Of a stretch of DNA of 14,897 bases, positions 7,179 through 13,642 are shown piece by piece (the first letter of the stretch is position 1; each line of letters opens with the position of its first letter). The DNA comes from CAYQDR01 sp964416315 (lineage in GTDB: Bacteria > Methylomirabilota > Methylomirabilia > Rokubacteriales > DASRDR01). The DNA is taken from the NCBI GenBank assembly GCA_964416315.1, contig CAYQDR010000119.1, positions 1 to 14,897 on the forward strand, read 5' to 3'. The notes under the pieces were generated by a model, which had not been told where the DNA came from, made no database searches, and saw nothing but the letters and a program-made list of their open reading frames with translations. Position numbers and translations under genes: made by a program.

Positions 7179-8747
7179 ATGTTCAAAGGTGTCACTCGCA
7201 CCGCGGTCGTCGCGCTCGCGGCCGTCGGGCTCGTGCTGTCCGGGATGGCCTTCGACGCCGAGGCCCAGAAGAAGGGCGGCGTCCTCCGCGTCGCCAACCT
7301 GGGCGAGCCGCCGGCGCTCGACGCCCACTGGACGACGGCCAGCCTCGTGGAGACCCTCACCAACCACATCTACGAGGGTCTCTACGCCCTGGACGAGAGT
7401 TACCGGCCGATCCCGATGCTGGCGGAGGGCATGCCCGCGGTCTCGAAGGACGAGCTGACGTACACCATCAAGCTCCGCCGGGGGGTCAAGTTCCACAACG
7501 GCAAGGAGATGACGGCCGAGGACGTGGTCCCGTCGATCAAGCGCTGGAGCCAGCAGTCGCCGTACGGCAAGGCCCTGTTCGCCCAGGTCGCCGATTTCAA
7601 GGCACCCGACAAGTACACGGTGGAGCTGAAGCTCAAGGAGAAGTCGGCGATCGTCGTCGTCTCCCTCGCGGTGCCGAACAACTTCGGCGCCATCTACCCG
7701 CGGGAGATCGCCGAGAAGTTCAAGCCGCAGGAGAAGGTGACCGAGCACGTCGGCACGGGCCCGTTCAAGCTGGCCGAGTGGAAGCCCGACCAGCACATCC
7801 GGATGGTGCGGTTCGATCAGTACGTGGGGCGGAACGAGCGGGTCAACGGCTACGGCGGCGGCAAGCCCGTCTACGTGGACGAGGTCCGGTTCATCCCGGT
7901 CCCCGAGGTGGCGACCCGCGTCGCGCAGATGGAGACCGGGGAGGTCGACGTCGCCGACGACCTGAACATCGACGCCTACGACCGGCTCAAGGCGAATCCG
8001 AACGTGCAGCCGGTCATCGTGAAGCCCTACTATTGGCTCGTCGCCGTCTTCAACAAGAAGGACGGCCTGATGACGAACCAGAAGCTCCGCCAGGCCTGGC
8101 AGGCCGCCCTGGACGTCGAGCCCATCATGAAGACGGTGGCGGGGGGCAAGAGCGACTTCTACCGGATGGATTGCAGCCTCGCCCCGATGGAGATCCGCGA
8201 GTGGTGGGTCAAGCTGGCGGCGATGCCCTGCAACGAGCGGAACAGGGAGCGGGCGAAGAAGCTGCTGACGGAGGCCGGTTACAAGGGCGAGCCGATCCGA
8301 TTCATGACCACGCAGGAGTACAAGTGGATGTACGACTTCGCCCTCGTGTCGAAGCAGCAGCTCGAGGACGCGGGGTTCACCATCGACCTGCAGGTCGTGG
8401 ACTGGGCCACGCTGGTCAAGCGCCGCAACAACCCGAAGGAGTACGACGTCTTCACGACCGGCATGGGCAACTTCTACGACGGGACGCACCACATCTATCT
8501 CGGTCCGAACTGGCCCGGCTGGACGTCCGACGAGGAGATCGTGGGCATCCAGGCCAAGCTGGCGGCCGAGACCGACCCGAAGAAGCGCCAGGCGCTATGG
8601 CAGGAGCAGCACAAGGTCTTCTACGAGAAGGTCCCTGTCATGCGGTACGGCGACCTCTTCGGGCTCCGGGCGGTCCGGAAGACCGTCAAGGGCTTCAACG
8701 AGAAGACCGAGCGCCTCCGCGTCTGGGGCGTGTGGCTTGACAAGTAG
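7179..8747 (+). CDS. ABC transporter solute-binding protein, family 5 (second paralog)
   Basis: This second family-5 binding protein, 522 residues, aligns with the upstream one essentially end to end without gaps, at about 70% identity by eye. The signal peptide is residues 1-29 (AFDAEA, cut before Gln30) and is Sec-type. The start ATG 7179 is preceded by an excellent AAGGAGGG at 7167-7174. Shared blocks include GVKFHNGKEMTAEDVV, EIAEKFKPQEKVTEHVGTG, GLMTNQKLRQAWQAALDVE and EYKWMYDFAL. The C-terminal lobe has diverged near the presumed pocket: GPNWPGWTSDEE here against SCNWPGWNCDEE upstream. Its only two cysteines are Cys332 and Cys351, at sites that are Ser and Trp in the first copy. The tandem layout indicates gene duplication; different ligands for one permease pair is a plausible inference. 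Confidence 0.93.
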   Translation: MFKGVTRTAVVALAAVGLVLSGMAFDAEAQKKGGVLRVANLGEPPALDAHWTTASLVETLTNHIYEGLYALDESYRPIPMLAEGMPAVSKDELTYTIKLRRGVKFHNGKEMTAEDVVPSIKRWSQQSPYGKALFAQVADFKAPDKYTVELKLKEKSAIVVVSLAVPNNFGAIYPREIAEKFKPQEKVTEHVGTGPFKLAEWKPDQHIRMVRFDQYVGRNERVNGYGGGKPVYVDEVRFIPVPEVATRVAQMETGEVDVADDLNIDAYDRLKANPNVQPVIVKPYYWLVAVFNKKDGLMTNQKLRQAWQAALDVEPIMKTVAGGKSDFYRMDCSLAPMEIREWWVKLAAMPCNERNRERAKKLLTEAGYKGEPIRFMTTQEYKWMYDFALVSKQQLEDAGFTIDLQVVDWATLVKRRNNPKEYDVFTTGMGNFYDGTHHIYLGPNWPGWTSDEEIVGIQAKLAAETDPKKRQALWQEQHKVFYEKVPVMRYGDLFGLRAVRKTVKGFNEKTERLRVWGVWLDK

Positions 8748-8766
8748 CTAGCTGCACCGCGCATCC

Positions 8767-8797
8767 GGGCGGGGCCGTCAGGACGACGGCCCCGCCC
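8767..8797. promoter_or_regulatory. Perfect 13-bp stem-loop between binding protein and permease
   Basis: GGGCGGGGCCGTC (8767-8779) pairs perfectly with GACGGCCCCGCCC (8785-8797) around the 5-nt loop AGGAC. No T-run follows, so a simple intrinsic terminator is unlikely. Its place, after a binding-protein gene and before the permease genes, fits an mRNA-stabilising or attenuating hairpin that keeps binding protein in excess. The stem ends 8 nt before the permease GTG. Confidence 0.7.
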
Positions 8798-8805
8798 CGC
8801 CTCCC

Positions 8806-9750
8806 GTGAGAGCGTATCTCGTCCGCCGGTTACTCGCGCTCATCCCCGTGATGGCGGTCGTCGTGACCGTCGTCTTCCTCCTGATCCACCTGATCCCGGG
8901 CGACCCCGTGAGCGTGATGCTGGGCCCCGACGCGACCCTGACCCAGATCGAGGAGACGCGGAAGGCCCTCGGTCTCGACCGGCCCGTGTGGGACCAACTC
9001 CTGCTCTTCTATTCGCGCATCCTGCGGGGCGACCTGGGCCGGTCCTACTTCCTCGACCGCCCGGTGACGACCGCGCTCTGGGAGCGGGCCGAGCCGACCA
9101 TCGTCCTCACCCTGCTCTCGCTCTTCGTCGCCGTGGCGATCGGCGTACCCTCGGGGATCCTGGCCGCGGCCTACCCGGGCTCGCTCCTGGACCGCGTGCT
9201 GATGCTCGGGGCGCTCCTCGGGGTCTGCATCCCGGGCTTCTGGCTGAGCCTGAACTTCATCTACCTCTTCGCCGTCCGGCTCGGGTGGCTCCCGGCGGCC
9301 GGCTACGCCTCGTTCCTCACCGATCCCGTCGCGGCGCTCCGGTACATGGTGCTGCCGGCGGTGTCCCTCGGGATCAACCAGTCGGCGCTGATCGCGCGGA
9401 TCGCGCGCTCCTGCATGCTCGAGGTCCTCCAGCAGGACTACATCCGGACCGCGCGCGCCAAAGGGGTCTCGCAGGCGGTCGTCATCTACATCCACGCCTT
9501 CCGCAACGCCCTCGTCCCGGTGGTCGCGGTCATCGGCATCACGATGGCGATCCTGATCGGTGGGGCCGTGGTCACCGAGATCGTGTTCAACATCCCCGGC
9601 CTGGGGCGGCTCATCATCTCCGCCATCCTGCGCCGCGACTACCCGGTGGTGCAGGGGGTCGTGCTCGTGACGGCGGCGACCTACGTCCTCATCAACCTCT
9701 CGGTGGACGTCGTCTACGCCTTCATCGACCCCCGGATCCGGTACGACTGA
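8806..9750 (+). CDS. ABC transporter permease, DppB/OppB type
   Basis: This 314-residue inner-membrane permease forms half of the channel of a peptide-type importer. Six membrane segments are expected at about 9-30, 98-121, 131-158, 178-195, 236-258 and 282-304. The N-terminus RAYLVRRLLALIPV and the block HLIPGDPVSVMLGPDAT are characteristic of DppB. The EAA loop that contacts the ATPase is at about 206-225 (EVLQQDYIRTARAKG). The GTG at 8806 is chosen because it gives the standard N-terminus. No Shine-Dalgarno sequence precedes it: the upstream 8 nt are CGCCTCCC, directly after the 13-bp stem, so translation probably depends on leaderless-like, coupled or structure-controlled initiation. The last codon overlaps an ATG at 9750 (TGATG). 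Confidence 0.94.
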   Translation: MRAYLVRRLLALIPVMAVVVTVVFLLIHLIPGDPVSVMLGPDATLTQIEETRKALGLDRPVWDQLLLFYSRILRGDLGRSYFLDRPVTTALWERAEPTIVLTLLSLFVAVAIGVPSGILAAAYPGSLLDRVLMLGALLGVCIPGFWLSLNFIYLFAVRLGWLPAAGYASFLTDPVAALRYMVLPAVSLGINQSALIARIARSCMLEVLQQDYIRTARAKGVSQAVVIYIHAFRNALVPVVAVIGITMAILIGGAVVTEIVFNIPGLGRLIISAILRRDYPVVQGVVLVTAATYVLINLSVDVVYAFIDPRIRYD

Positions 9751-10113
9751 TGAGCCACCGCCGGCGGAACGGCGCCGGACAAGCAGGCGGCTCCCCTCCT
9801 CCCCGAGGCTACCGGAGGGACGGGACGTCGCGAGGGCCGCAGGCCCGAGCCGTCCCGGCGATCTGGACAATAGGGGGCGGGGGTGCGGGGGGTGCCGGAT
9901 GAGCAAAGCCGCGGCTGGCGGCGACGCGTCGGCGTGCGTCCGGCGCGGTGGGCGCCCCTCCCCCCGAAGGGTGGGAGGGGGCGGGGGTGCGGGGGGTGCC
10001 GGATGAGCAAAGCCGCGGCTGGCGGCGACGCGTCGGCGTGCGTCCGGCGCGGTGGGCGCCCCTCCCCCCGAAGGGTGGGAGGGGGCGGGGGTGCGGGGGG
10101 TCCCGATGAGTGA
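9750..10113 (+). other. Chain of three stop/start-overlapping mini-ORFs in the permease spacer
   Basis: Three short frames link the two permease genes: 9750-9902 (50 aa), 9899-10006 (35 aa) and 10003-10113 (36 aa). The first overlaps the DppB stop as TGATG. The second and third each begin in an ATGA that carries the previous stop. The last ends inside the DppC-type gene, which starts at 10106. The peptides are Gly/Arg/Pro-rich (the second begins MSKAAAGGDASACVRR and ends in a glycine run) and match no family I know. They may simply follow from the repeat, but the frames could carry ribosomes across a spacer without good ribosome-binding sites. I do not call them protein genes. Confidence 0.35.
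9872..10101. repeat. Perfect 104-bp tandem duplication plus 22-bp partial third copy
   Basis: Unit 1 (9872-9975) and unit 2 (9976-10079) are identical at every base I compared; a partial third copy runs 10080-10101. Each unit carries a G-rich left end, an ATGAGCAAAGCCGCGG core and a hairpin (CCCCTCCC with GGGAGGGG, first at 9955-9980, again at 10059-10084). Because 104 is not a multiple of 3, each copy shifts the reading frame. The hairpin resembles the dispersed intergenic palindromes common in high-GC bacteria. The region from 9751 to 10105 contains no recognisable gene apart from the mini-ORF chain. Confidence 0.92.
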
Positions 10114-11020
10114 CGGGAGCGAGGCGGCCGCCGAGCGGGTCCTCGCCCATCCCCAGGAGGCGGGGCGCGAGGGGCGCGAGGTCCTCCGGGTCCGGTGGTT
10201 CCGGCGGGTCGTGCGCAACCCCAACGTCGTTGCCGGGGCGGCGGTGTTCCTGCTCCTCGTCGCGGCGGCGGTGTTCGCGGACGCGCTGTCCACCCACAAC
10301 CCGACGCGGCTCTACCCGGCGAACCGCCTGAAGCCCCCGAGCGCCCAGAGCTACCTCGGCACGGACGAGTTCGGGCGGGACGTCTACAGCCTCGTGCTGC
10401 ACGGCGCGCGGACCTCGCTCAAGATCGGCGGCCTCACCATGCTGTTCACGTGCGCCGGGGGGATCGTCATCGGCCTCCTGGCCGGCTACTACCGGCGGCT
10501 CGACCTCGTCATCATGCGCTTCATGGACGGCCTCATGGCCTTCCCGGCGATCCTCCTCGCGATCGCGCTCATGGCGGCGCGCGGCCCCGGGGAGGGGAAC
10601 GTCATCTTCGCCCTGTCGGTCGTCTACATGCCCCGGACCGCCATGCTGATCCGCAGCACGGTCCTGAGCCTCCGGGAGCTCGACTACGTGCAGGCAGCGC
10701 GGGCGCTGGGGCGCCGGGACCTCGCGATCGCGTTCCGCCACATCCTGCCGAACTGCGTGGGGCCGATCCTGGTCCAGGGGACCTTCATCTTCGCGTACGC
10801 CGTGCTCGCCGAGGCGATCCTCGGCTTCCTCGGGGTCGGCGTGCCACCCTACGTCCCCTCCTGGGGGAACGTGATCGCCAGCGGCAAGAACGTCATCCGC
10901 GAGGCCGTCTGGGTGAGCCTGTTCCCCGGCGTGGCCCTGACGCTGGCCGGGCTCAGCCTGAACCTCCTGGGCGACGGGCTCCGGGACACGCTGGATCCCC
11001 GGCTGCGCGTGCAAGGGTGA
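10106..11020 (+). CDS. ABC transporter permease, DppC/OppC type
   Basis: This 304-residue inner-membrane permease is the partner of the DppB-type protein. It has a hydrophilic N-terminal tail to about residue 34, a first membrane segment at about 41-60 and the family signature LGTDEFGRDVYS (84-95). Further segments follow, with the EAA loop ELDYVQAARALG at about 191-202 and the typical ending DGLRDTLDPRLR. ATG 10106 is the best start: it gives a normal N-terminus and lies just outside the third repeat copy. In-frame sequence reaches back to 10052, but that part is repeat DNA. The 5' side is a G-run rather than a true Shine-Dalgarno sequence. No ATP-binding subunit genes follow; the next gene is an oxidoreductase, so the ATPases must be encoded elsewhere. 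Confidence 0.93.
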   Translation: MSDGSEAAAERVLAHPQEAGREGREVLRVRWFRRVVRNPNVVAGAAVFLLLVAAAVFADALSTHNPTRLYPANRLKPPSAQSYLGTDEFGRDVYSLVLHGARTSLKIGGLTMLFTCAGGIVIGLLAGYYRRLDLVIMRFMDGLMAFPAILLAIALMAARGPGEGNVIFALSVVYMPRTAMLIRSTVLSLRELDYVQAARALGRRDLAIAFRHILPNCVGPILVQGTFIFAYAVLAEAILGFLGVGVPPYVPSWGNVIASGKNVIREAVWVSLFPGVALTLAGLSLNLLGDGLRDTLDPRLRVQG

Positions 11021-11036
11021 AAGGAGGACTCTCCCG

Positions 11037-11801
11037 ATGAAGCTCTTCGATCTGACCGGTCGGGTGGCCATCGTCACGGGCGGCAACGGCGGGATCGGCC
11101 TCGGGATGGCCCGCGGCCTCGCCCGGGCGGGGGCCGCGGTCGCGGTCGCCGCGCGCGACGCCCGGAAGAGCGCGGGGGCCGTGAAGGAGCTGGAAGGCCT
11201 CGGCGCCAAGGCCGTGGCCGTCGAGGTGGACGTCCGCCGCGAGGCCTCCGTCCGGGCCATGGTCCAGGCGACGCTCGACCGGTTCGGTCGGCTCGACATC
11301 CTCGTGAACAACGCGGGGACCAACGTCCGGAAGCAGCCGCAGGAGTACACGCTGGAGGAGTACAACCTCGTCCTCGAGACGAACCTCACGAGCGCCTTCC
11401 TGTGCTCTCAGGCGGCCTACCCGGCGATGGTGCGGGCCGGCGGCGGGAAGATCATCAACATCGGCTCCATGATGTCCATCTTCGGGGCCTCGTTCACGGC
11501 CCCCTACGCGGCGTCGAAGGGCGGGATCGTCCAGCTCACGAGGGCCCTCGCCACCGCCTGGGCGAAGGACAACATCCAGGTGAACGCGGTCCTCCCCGGC
11601 TGGATCGACACCGACCTCACCCGGAAGGCGCGCGAGCAGATCGGGGGGCTCCACGAGCGCGTGGTCGTGCGCACGCCCGCCGGGCGCTGGGGCACGCCCG
11701 ACGACCACGCGGGGATCGCCGTGTTCCTCGCCAGCGCCGCCTCGGACTTCGTCACGGGCACGGCGATCCCCGTGGACGGCGGCTATTCCGTTCAGGGATG
11801 A
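11037..11801 (+). CDS. Short-chain dehydrogenase/reductase (SDR), FabG-like
   Basis: This 254-residue classical SDR oxidises or reduces a hydroxyl/keto group with NAD(P)(H) in the cytoplasm. The cofactor motif TGGNGGIG is at 14-21, with Asp65, NNAG (91-94) and the tetrad Asn116, Ser144, Tyr157 and Lys161 (YAASK). The end PVDGGYSVQG is typical of the FabG/gluconate-5-dehydrogenase/glucose-dehydrogenase cluster. An AAAGGAGG ribosome-binding site lies just before ATG 11037, 16 bp after the permease. Arg40 after the second strand would fit NADP(H), but this is weak evidence. Its place in a transporter operon and next to a MaoC hydratase suggests catabolism of the imported compound rather than housekeeping fatty-acid synthesis. 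Exact substrate not determinable. Confidence 0.92.
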   Translation: MKLFDLTGRVAIVTGGNGGIGLGMARGLARAGAAVAVAARDARKSAGAVKELEGLGAKAVAVEVDVRREASVRAMVQATLDRFGRLDILVNNAGTNVRKQPQEYTLEEYNLVLETNLTSAFLCSQAAYPAMVRAGGGKIINIGSMMSIFGASFTAPYAASKGGIVQLTRALATAWAKDNIQVNAVLPGWIDTDLTRKAREQIGGLHERVVVRTPAGRWGTPDDHAGIAVFLASAASDFVTGTAIPVDGGYSVQG

Positions 11802-11809
11802 GGTGAGGC

Positions 11810-12382
11810 ATGGCGATCAAGGAGGGGTGGCCAGGGCGATTCTACGAGGACTTCGCGGTCGGCGACGTCTACCGGCATCGGCTCGGACGAACCATCACGG
11901 AGACGGACAACATCTGGTTCACGCTGCTCACCTGCAACACGAACCCGTCCCACTTCAACGTCGAGTACGCGAAGCGCATGGAGTTCGGGAAGCTCCTGGT
12001 CAACAGCGCCTTCACGCTCGCGCTCGTCGCGGGGCTCAGCGTCAGCGACCTCAGCGAGAACGCGGTCGCCAACCTCGGGTGGGGTGAGATCACCCTGCCG
12101 CACCCGGTGTACGTCGGCGACACCCTCTACGCGGAGTCGGAGGTCCTCGAGACGCGCGAGTCGCGGTCGCGACCGTACGCGGGCATCGTCGGGGTGCGGA
12201 CGCGCGGGCTGAACCAGGACGGGGTCGTCGTGATCGAGTACACGCGGACCTTCATGGTCTACAAGCGGGACGCCGCGCCCGTGCGGGACCTCTTCCCGCA
12301 GCCCGCGGCGGGGCGGCCCGGCCGCCCGCGGAATCCCGGGGCAGCGGGGGCACGTCCAAGAGGGCGAGGGGGGAAAGGATGA
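11810..12382 (+). CDS. MaoC-family (hot-dog) enoyl-CoA hydratase-like protein
   Basis: This 190-residue protein has a single hot-dog fold of the MaoC dehydratase family, which adds or removes water on CoA thioesters. The start GRFYEDFAVGDVYRHRLGRTIT and the block IWFTLLTCNTNPSHFNVEYA resemble mesaconyl-/itaconyl-type CoA hydratases as I remember them. The active-site strip is Asn43-x-Asn45-Pro-x-His48; the first position is Asp in R-specific enoyl-CoA hydratases but Asn here, which I believe is normal for this subfamily. The last 25 or so residues are Pro/Gly/Arg-rich and probably disordered. GAGGTGAGG precedes ATG 11810, 8 bp after the SDR. Its stop overlaps the next start as ATGA. An SDR and a MaoC hydratase together could carry out successive steps on an acyl-CoA. 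Confidence 0.88.
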   Translation: MAIKEGWPGRFYEDFAVGDVYRHRLGRTITETDNIWFTLLTCNTNPSHFNVEYAKRMEFGKLLVNSAFTLALVAGLSVSDLSENAVANLGWGEITLPHPVYVGDTLYAESEVLETRESRSRPYAGIVGVRTRGLNQDGVVVIEYTRTFMVYKRDAAPVRDLFPQPAAGRPGRPRNPGAAGARPRGRGGKG

Positions 12383-12882
12383 CGCGAGCGTTGCGGCTGG
12401 TCTCCCGGGAGGGTCGGAGTGGCGGTCCCACCGGACTCCCGCGCCCCGCTCCGGATCCCGACCAGGAGCTGTTGGACGCCTACTCCCGGGCGGTGGTCGG
12501 CGCCGTGGAGCGGGTGGGTCCCGCAGTCGTGAAGCTCGTGGTCGAGCACCGCGGTCGGTGCCCGGAGGGGCACGGCAGCGGCTCGGGGTTCTGCTTCACC
12601 GCGGGCGGGTTCGTCCTGACGAACGGCCACGTCGTCCACGGGGCGACCGAGTTGGGTGTCCTCTCGGTCGAGCCGGGCAGCCCGGCGCGGCAGGCCGGTC
12701 TGCGCGAGGGCGACCTCATCGTCGCGTACGGCGGCCAGCCCGTCGGCGGCGTGGACGACCTGCACCGACTCCTGATCGAGGCGCGGATCGGGGTGCGCGC
12801 GCCGCTCACGGTGATCCGCGGGACGGCGAGGATCGAGCTCGACATCGTGCCCGTCGAGTCCCCGGGTCTCGCCGAGGGGTAG
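12379..12882 (+). CDS. HtrA/DegP-like protein with internal deletion: protease N-terminus joined to PDZ domain
   Basis: This 167-residue product begins like a trypsin-type HtrA protease: VVKLVVEHRG, then GHGSGSGFCFTAGGFVLTNGHVVHGAT with the catalytic histidine His84. It then passes directly into a PDZ domain (LGVLSVEPGSPARQAGLREGDLIV, about 93-158). The catalytic Asp strand and the GNSGGP serine loop are absent, so about 150-200 residues seem to be missing, joined in frame near residues 90-95 (bases 12646-12666). Proteolysis is therefore not possible. There is no signal peptide or membrane anchor, which suggests a cytoplasmic protein. It starts at ATG 12379, overlapping the MaoC stop, and the pirin gene begins 3 bp after its end. 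It may be a decaying gene, an assembly collapse or a PDZ adaptor. Confidence 0.85.
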   Translation: MTRALRLVSREGRSGGPTGLPRPAPDPDQELLDAYSRAVVGAVERVGPAVVKLVVEHRGRCPEGHGSGSGFCFTAGGFVLTNGHVVHGATELGVLSVEPGSPARQAGLREGDLIVAYGGQPVGGVDDLHRLLIEARIGVRAPLTVIRGTARIELDIVPVESPGLAEG

Positions 12883-12885
12883 CCC

Positions 12886-13584
12886 GTGATCACGCTGCGG
12901 CGGGCCGGCGAGCGGGGGCGCACGACGACGCCCTGGCTCGAGAGCCGGCACACGTTCTCCTTCAACCGCTACTACGACCCTCGGCACATGGGGTTTCGTA
13001 CGCTCCGGGTGATCAACGATGATCGGGTCCAGCCGGGCACCGGCTTCGCCACCCACGCCCACCGCGACATGGAGATCCTGACCTACGTGCTGGAGGGCGC
13101 GCTCGAGCACCGCGACAGCCTGGGCACGGGTTCGGTGATCCGGCCGGGCGAGATCCAGCGGATGAGCGCCGGGACCGGCATCAGCCACAGCGAGTGGAAC
13201 CACTCGACGTCGGAGCCCGTGCACTTTCTCCAGATCTGGCTCGAGCCCGCCGAGGCGGGGCTGCCGCCGGGCTACGAGCAGCGCCGGTTCCGGGCGGCGG
13301 ACGCGCCCCACGGCCTCACGCTGGTCGCCGCGCACGATGGCCATGACGGGGCGGTGCGGATCCACCAGGACGCGGCCGTCTACGCCGCGCGGCTGGGCGC
13401 CGGGGGGCGCGCCGAGCATCGCCTCGGGCCGGGGCGCCACGCGTGGGTCCAGCTCGCGCGGGGCACGGCGGCGCTGAACGGCGTCGCCCTCGAGGCCGGC
13501 GACGGCGCCGCGGTCAGCGGCGAGCCGCGGCTCGAGATCGTGAGCGCCGACGGGGCGGAGGTCCTCCTCTTCGACCTGACCTGA
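12886..13584 (+). CDS. Pirin family protein (YhhW-like bicupin)
   Basis: This 232-residue cytoplasmic protein belongs to the pirin/bicupin family; bacterial members such as E. coli YhhW have quercetin 2,3-dioxygenase activity. The metal site is intact: His57 and His59 in GTGFATHAHRDMEILTYVLEG, His101 and Glu103 in GISHSEWNHS. These numbers coincide with the ligands I recall for YhhW. The N-terminus LESRHTFSFNRYYDPRHMGF and the segment RPGEIQRMSAGTGISHSEWN are strong pirin signatures. The C-terminal cupin is less conserved, as is usual. The start is GTG 12886, 3 bp after the HtrA-like stop, with GAGGGG of that gene's end acting as ribosome-binding site. The natural substrate is not known. Confidence 0.93.
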   Translation: MITLRRAGERGRTTTPWLESRHTFSFNRYYDPRHMGFRTLRVINDDRVQPGTGFATHAHRDMEILTYVLEGALEHRDSLGTGSVIRPGEIQRMSAGTGISHSEWNHSTSEPVHFLQIWLEPAEAGLPPGYEQRRFRAADAPHGLTLVAAHDGHDGAVRIHQDAAVYAARLGAGGRAEHRLGPGRHAWVQLARGTAALNGVALEAGDGAAVSGEPRLEIVSADGAEVLLFDLT

Positions 13585-13642
13585 CCCCGCTCCCCCGCGG
13601 GGGCCGACTCTGCTAAGGTAAGGGACCGAGGAGGCACTGCCA
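13585..13642. promoter_or_regulatory. Gap with palindrome, weak promoter-like box and ribosome-binding site
   Basis: The perfect palindrome CCCCCGCGGGGG (13592-13603) shares CCGCTCCCCCGC with the element after the E2 gene. TGCTAAGGT (13611-13619) resembles an extended -10 box, but no convincing -35 lies 16-18 bp upstream. GAGGAGG at 13628-13634 is a good ribosome-binding site, 8 nt before the GTG of the diiron protein. Only that last element is solid. Confidence 0.3.

Noticed and set aside
8767..8797. Intrinsic terminator after the second binding protein
   Set aside because: The stem is excellent but no T-run follows and the permease gene begins 8 nt later; attenuation or stabilisation fits better.
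9872..10101. CRISPR array
   Set aside because: The 104-bp units are contiguous with no unique spacers between repeats, and there are no cas genes; this is a simple tandem duplication.
9899..10113. The mini-ORFs as genuine small protein genes
   Set aside because: Their sequence is fixed by the repeat and very Gly/Arg-rich, and I know of no homologs. They are kept only as a possible translation relay.
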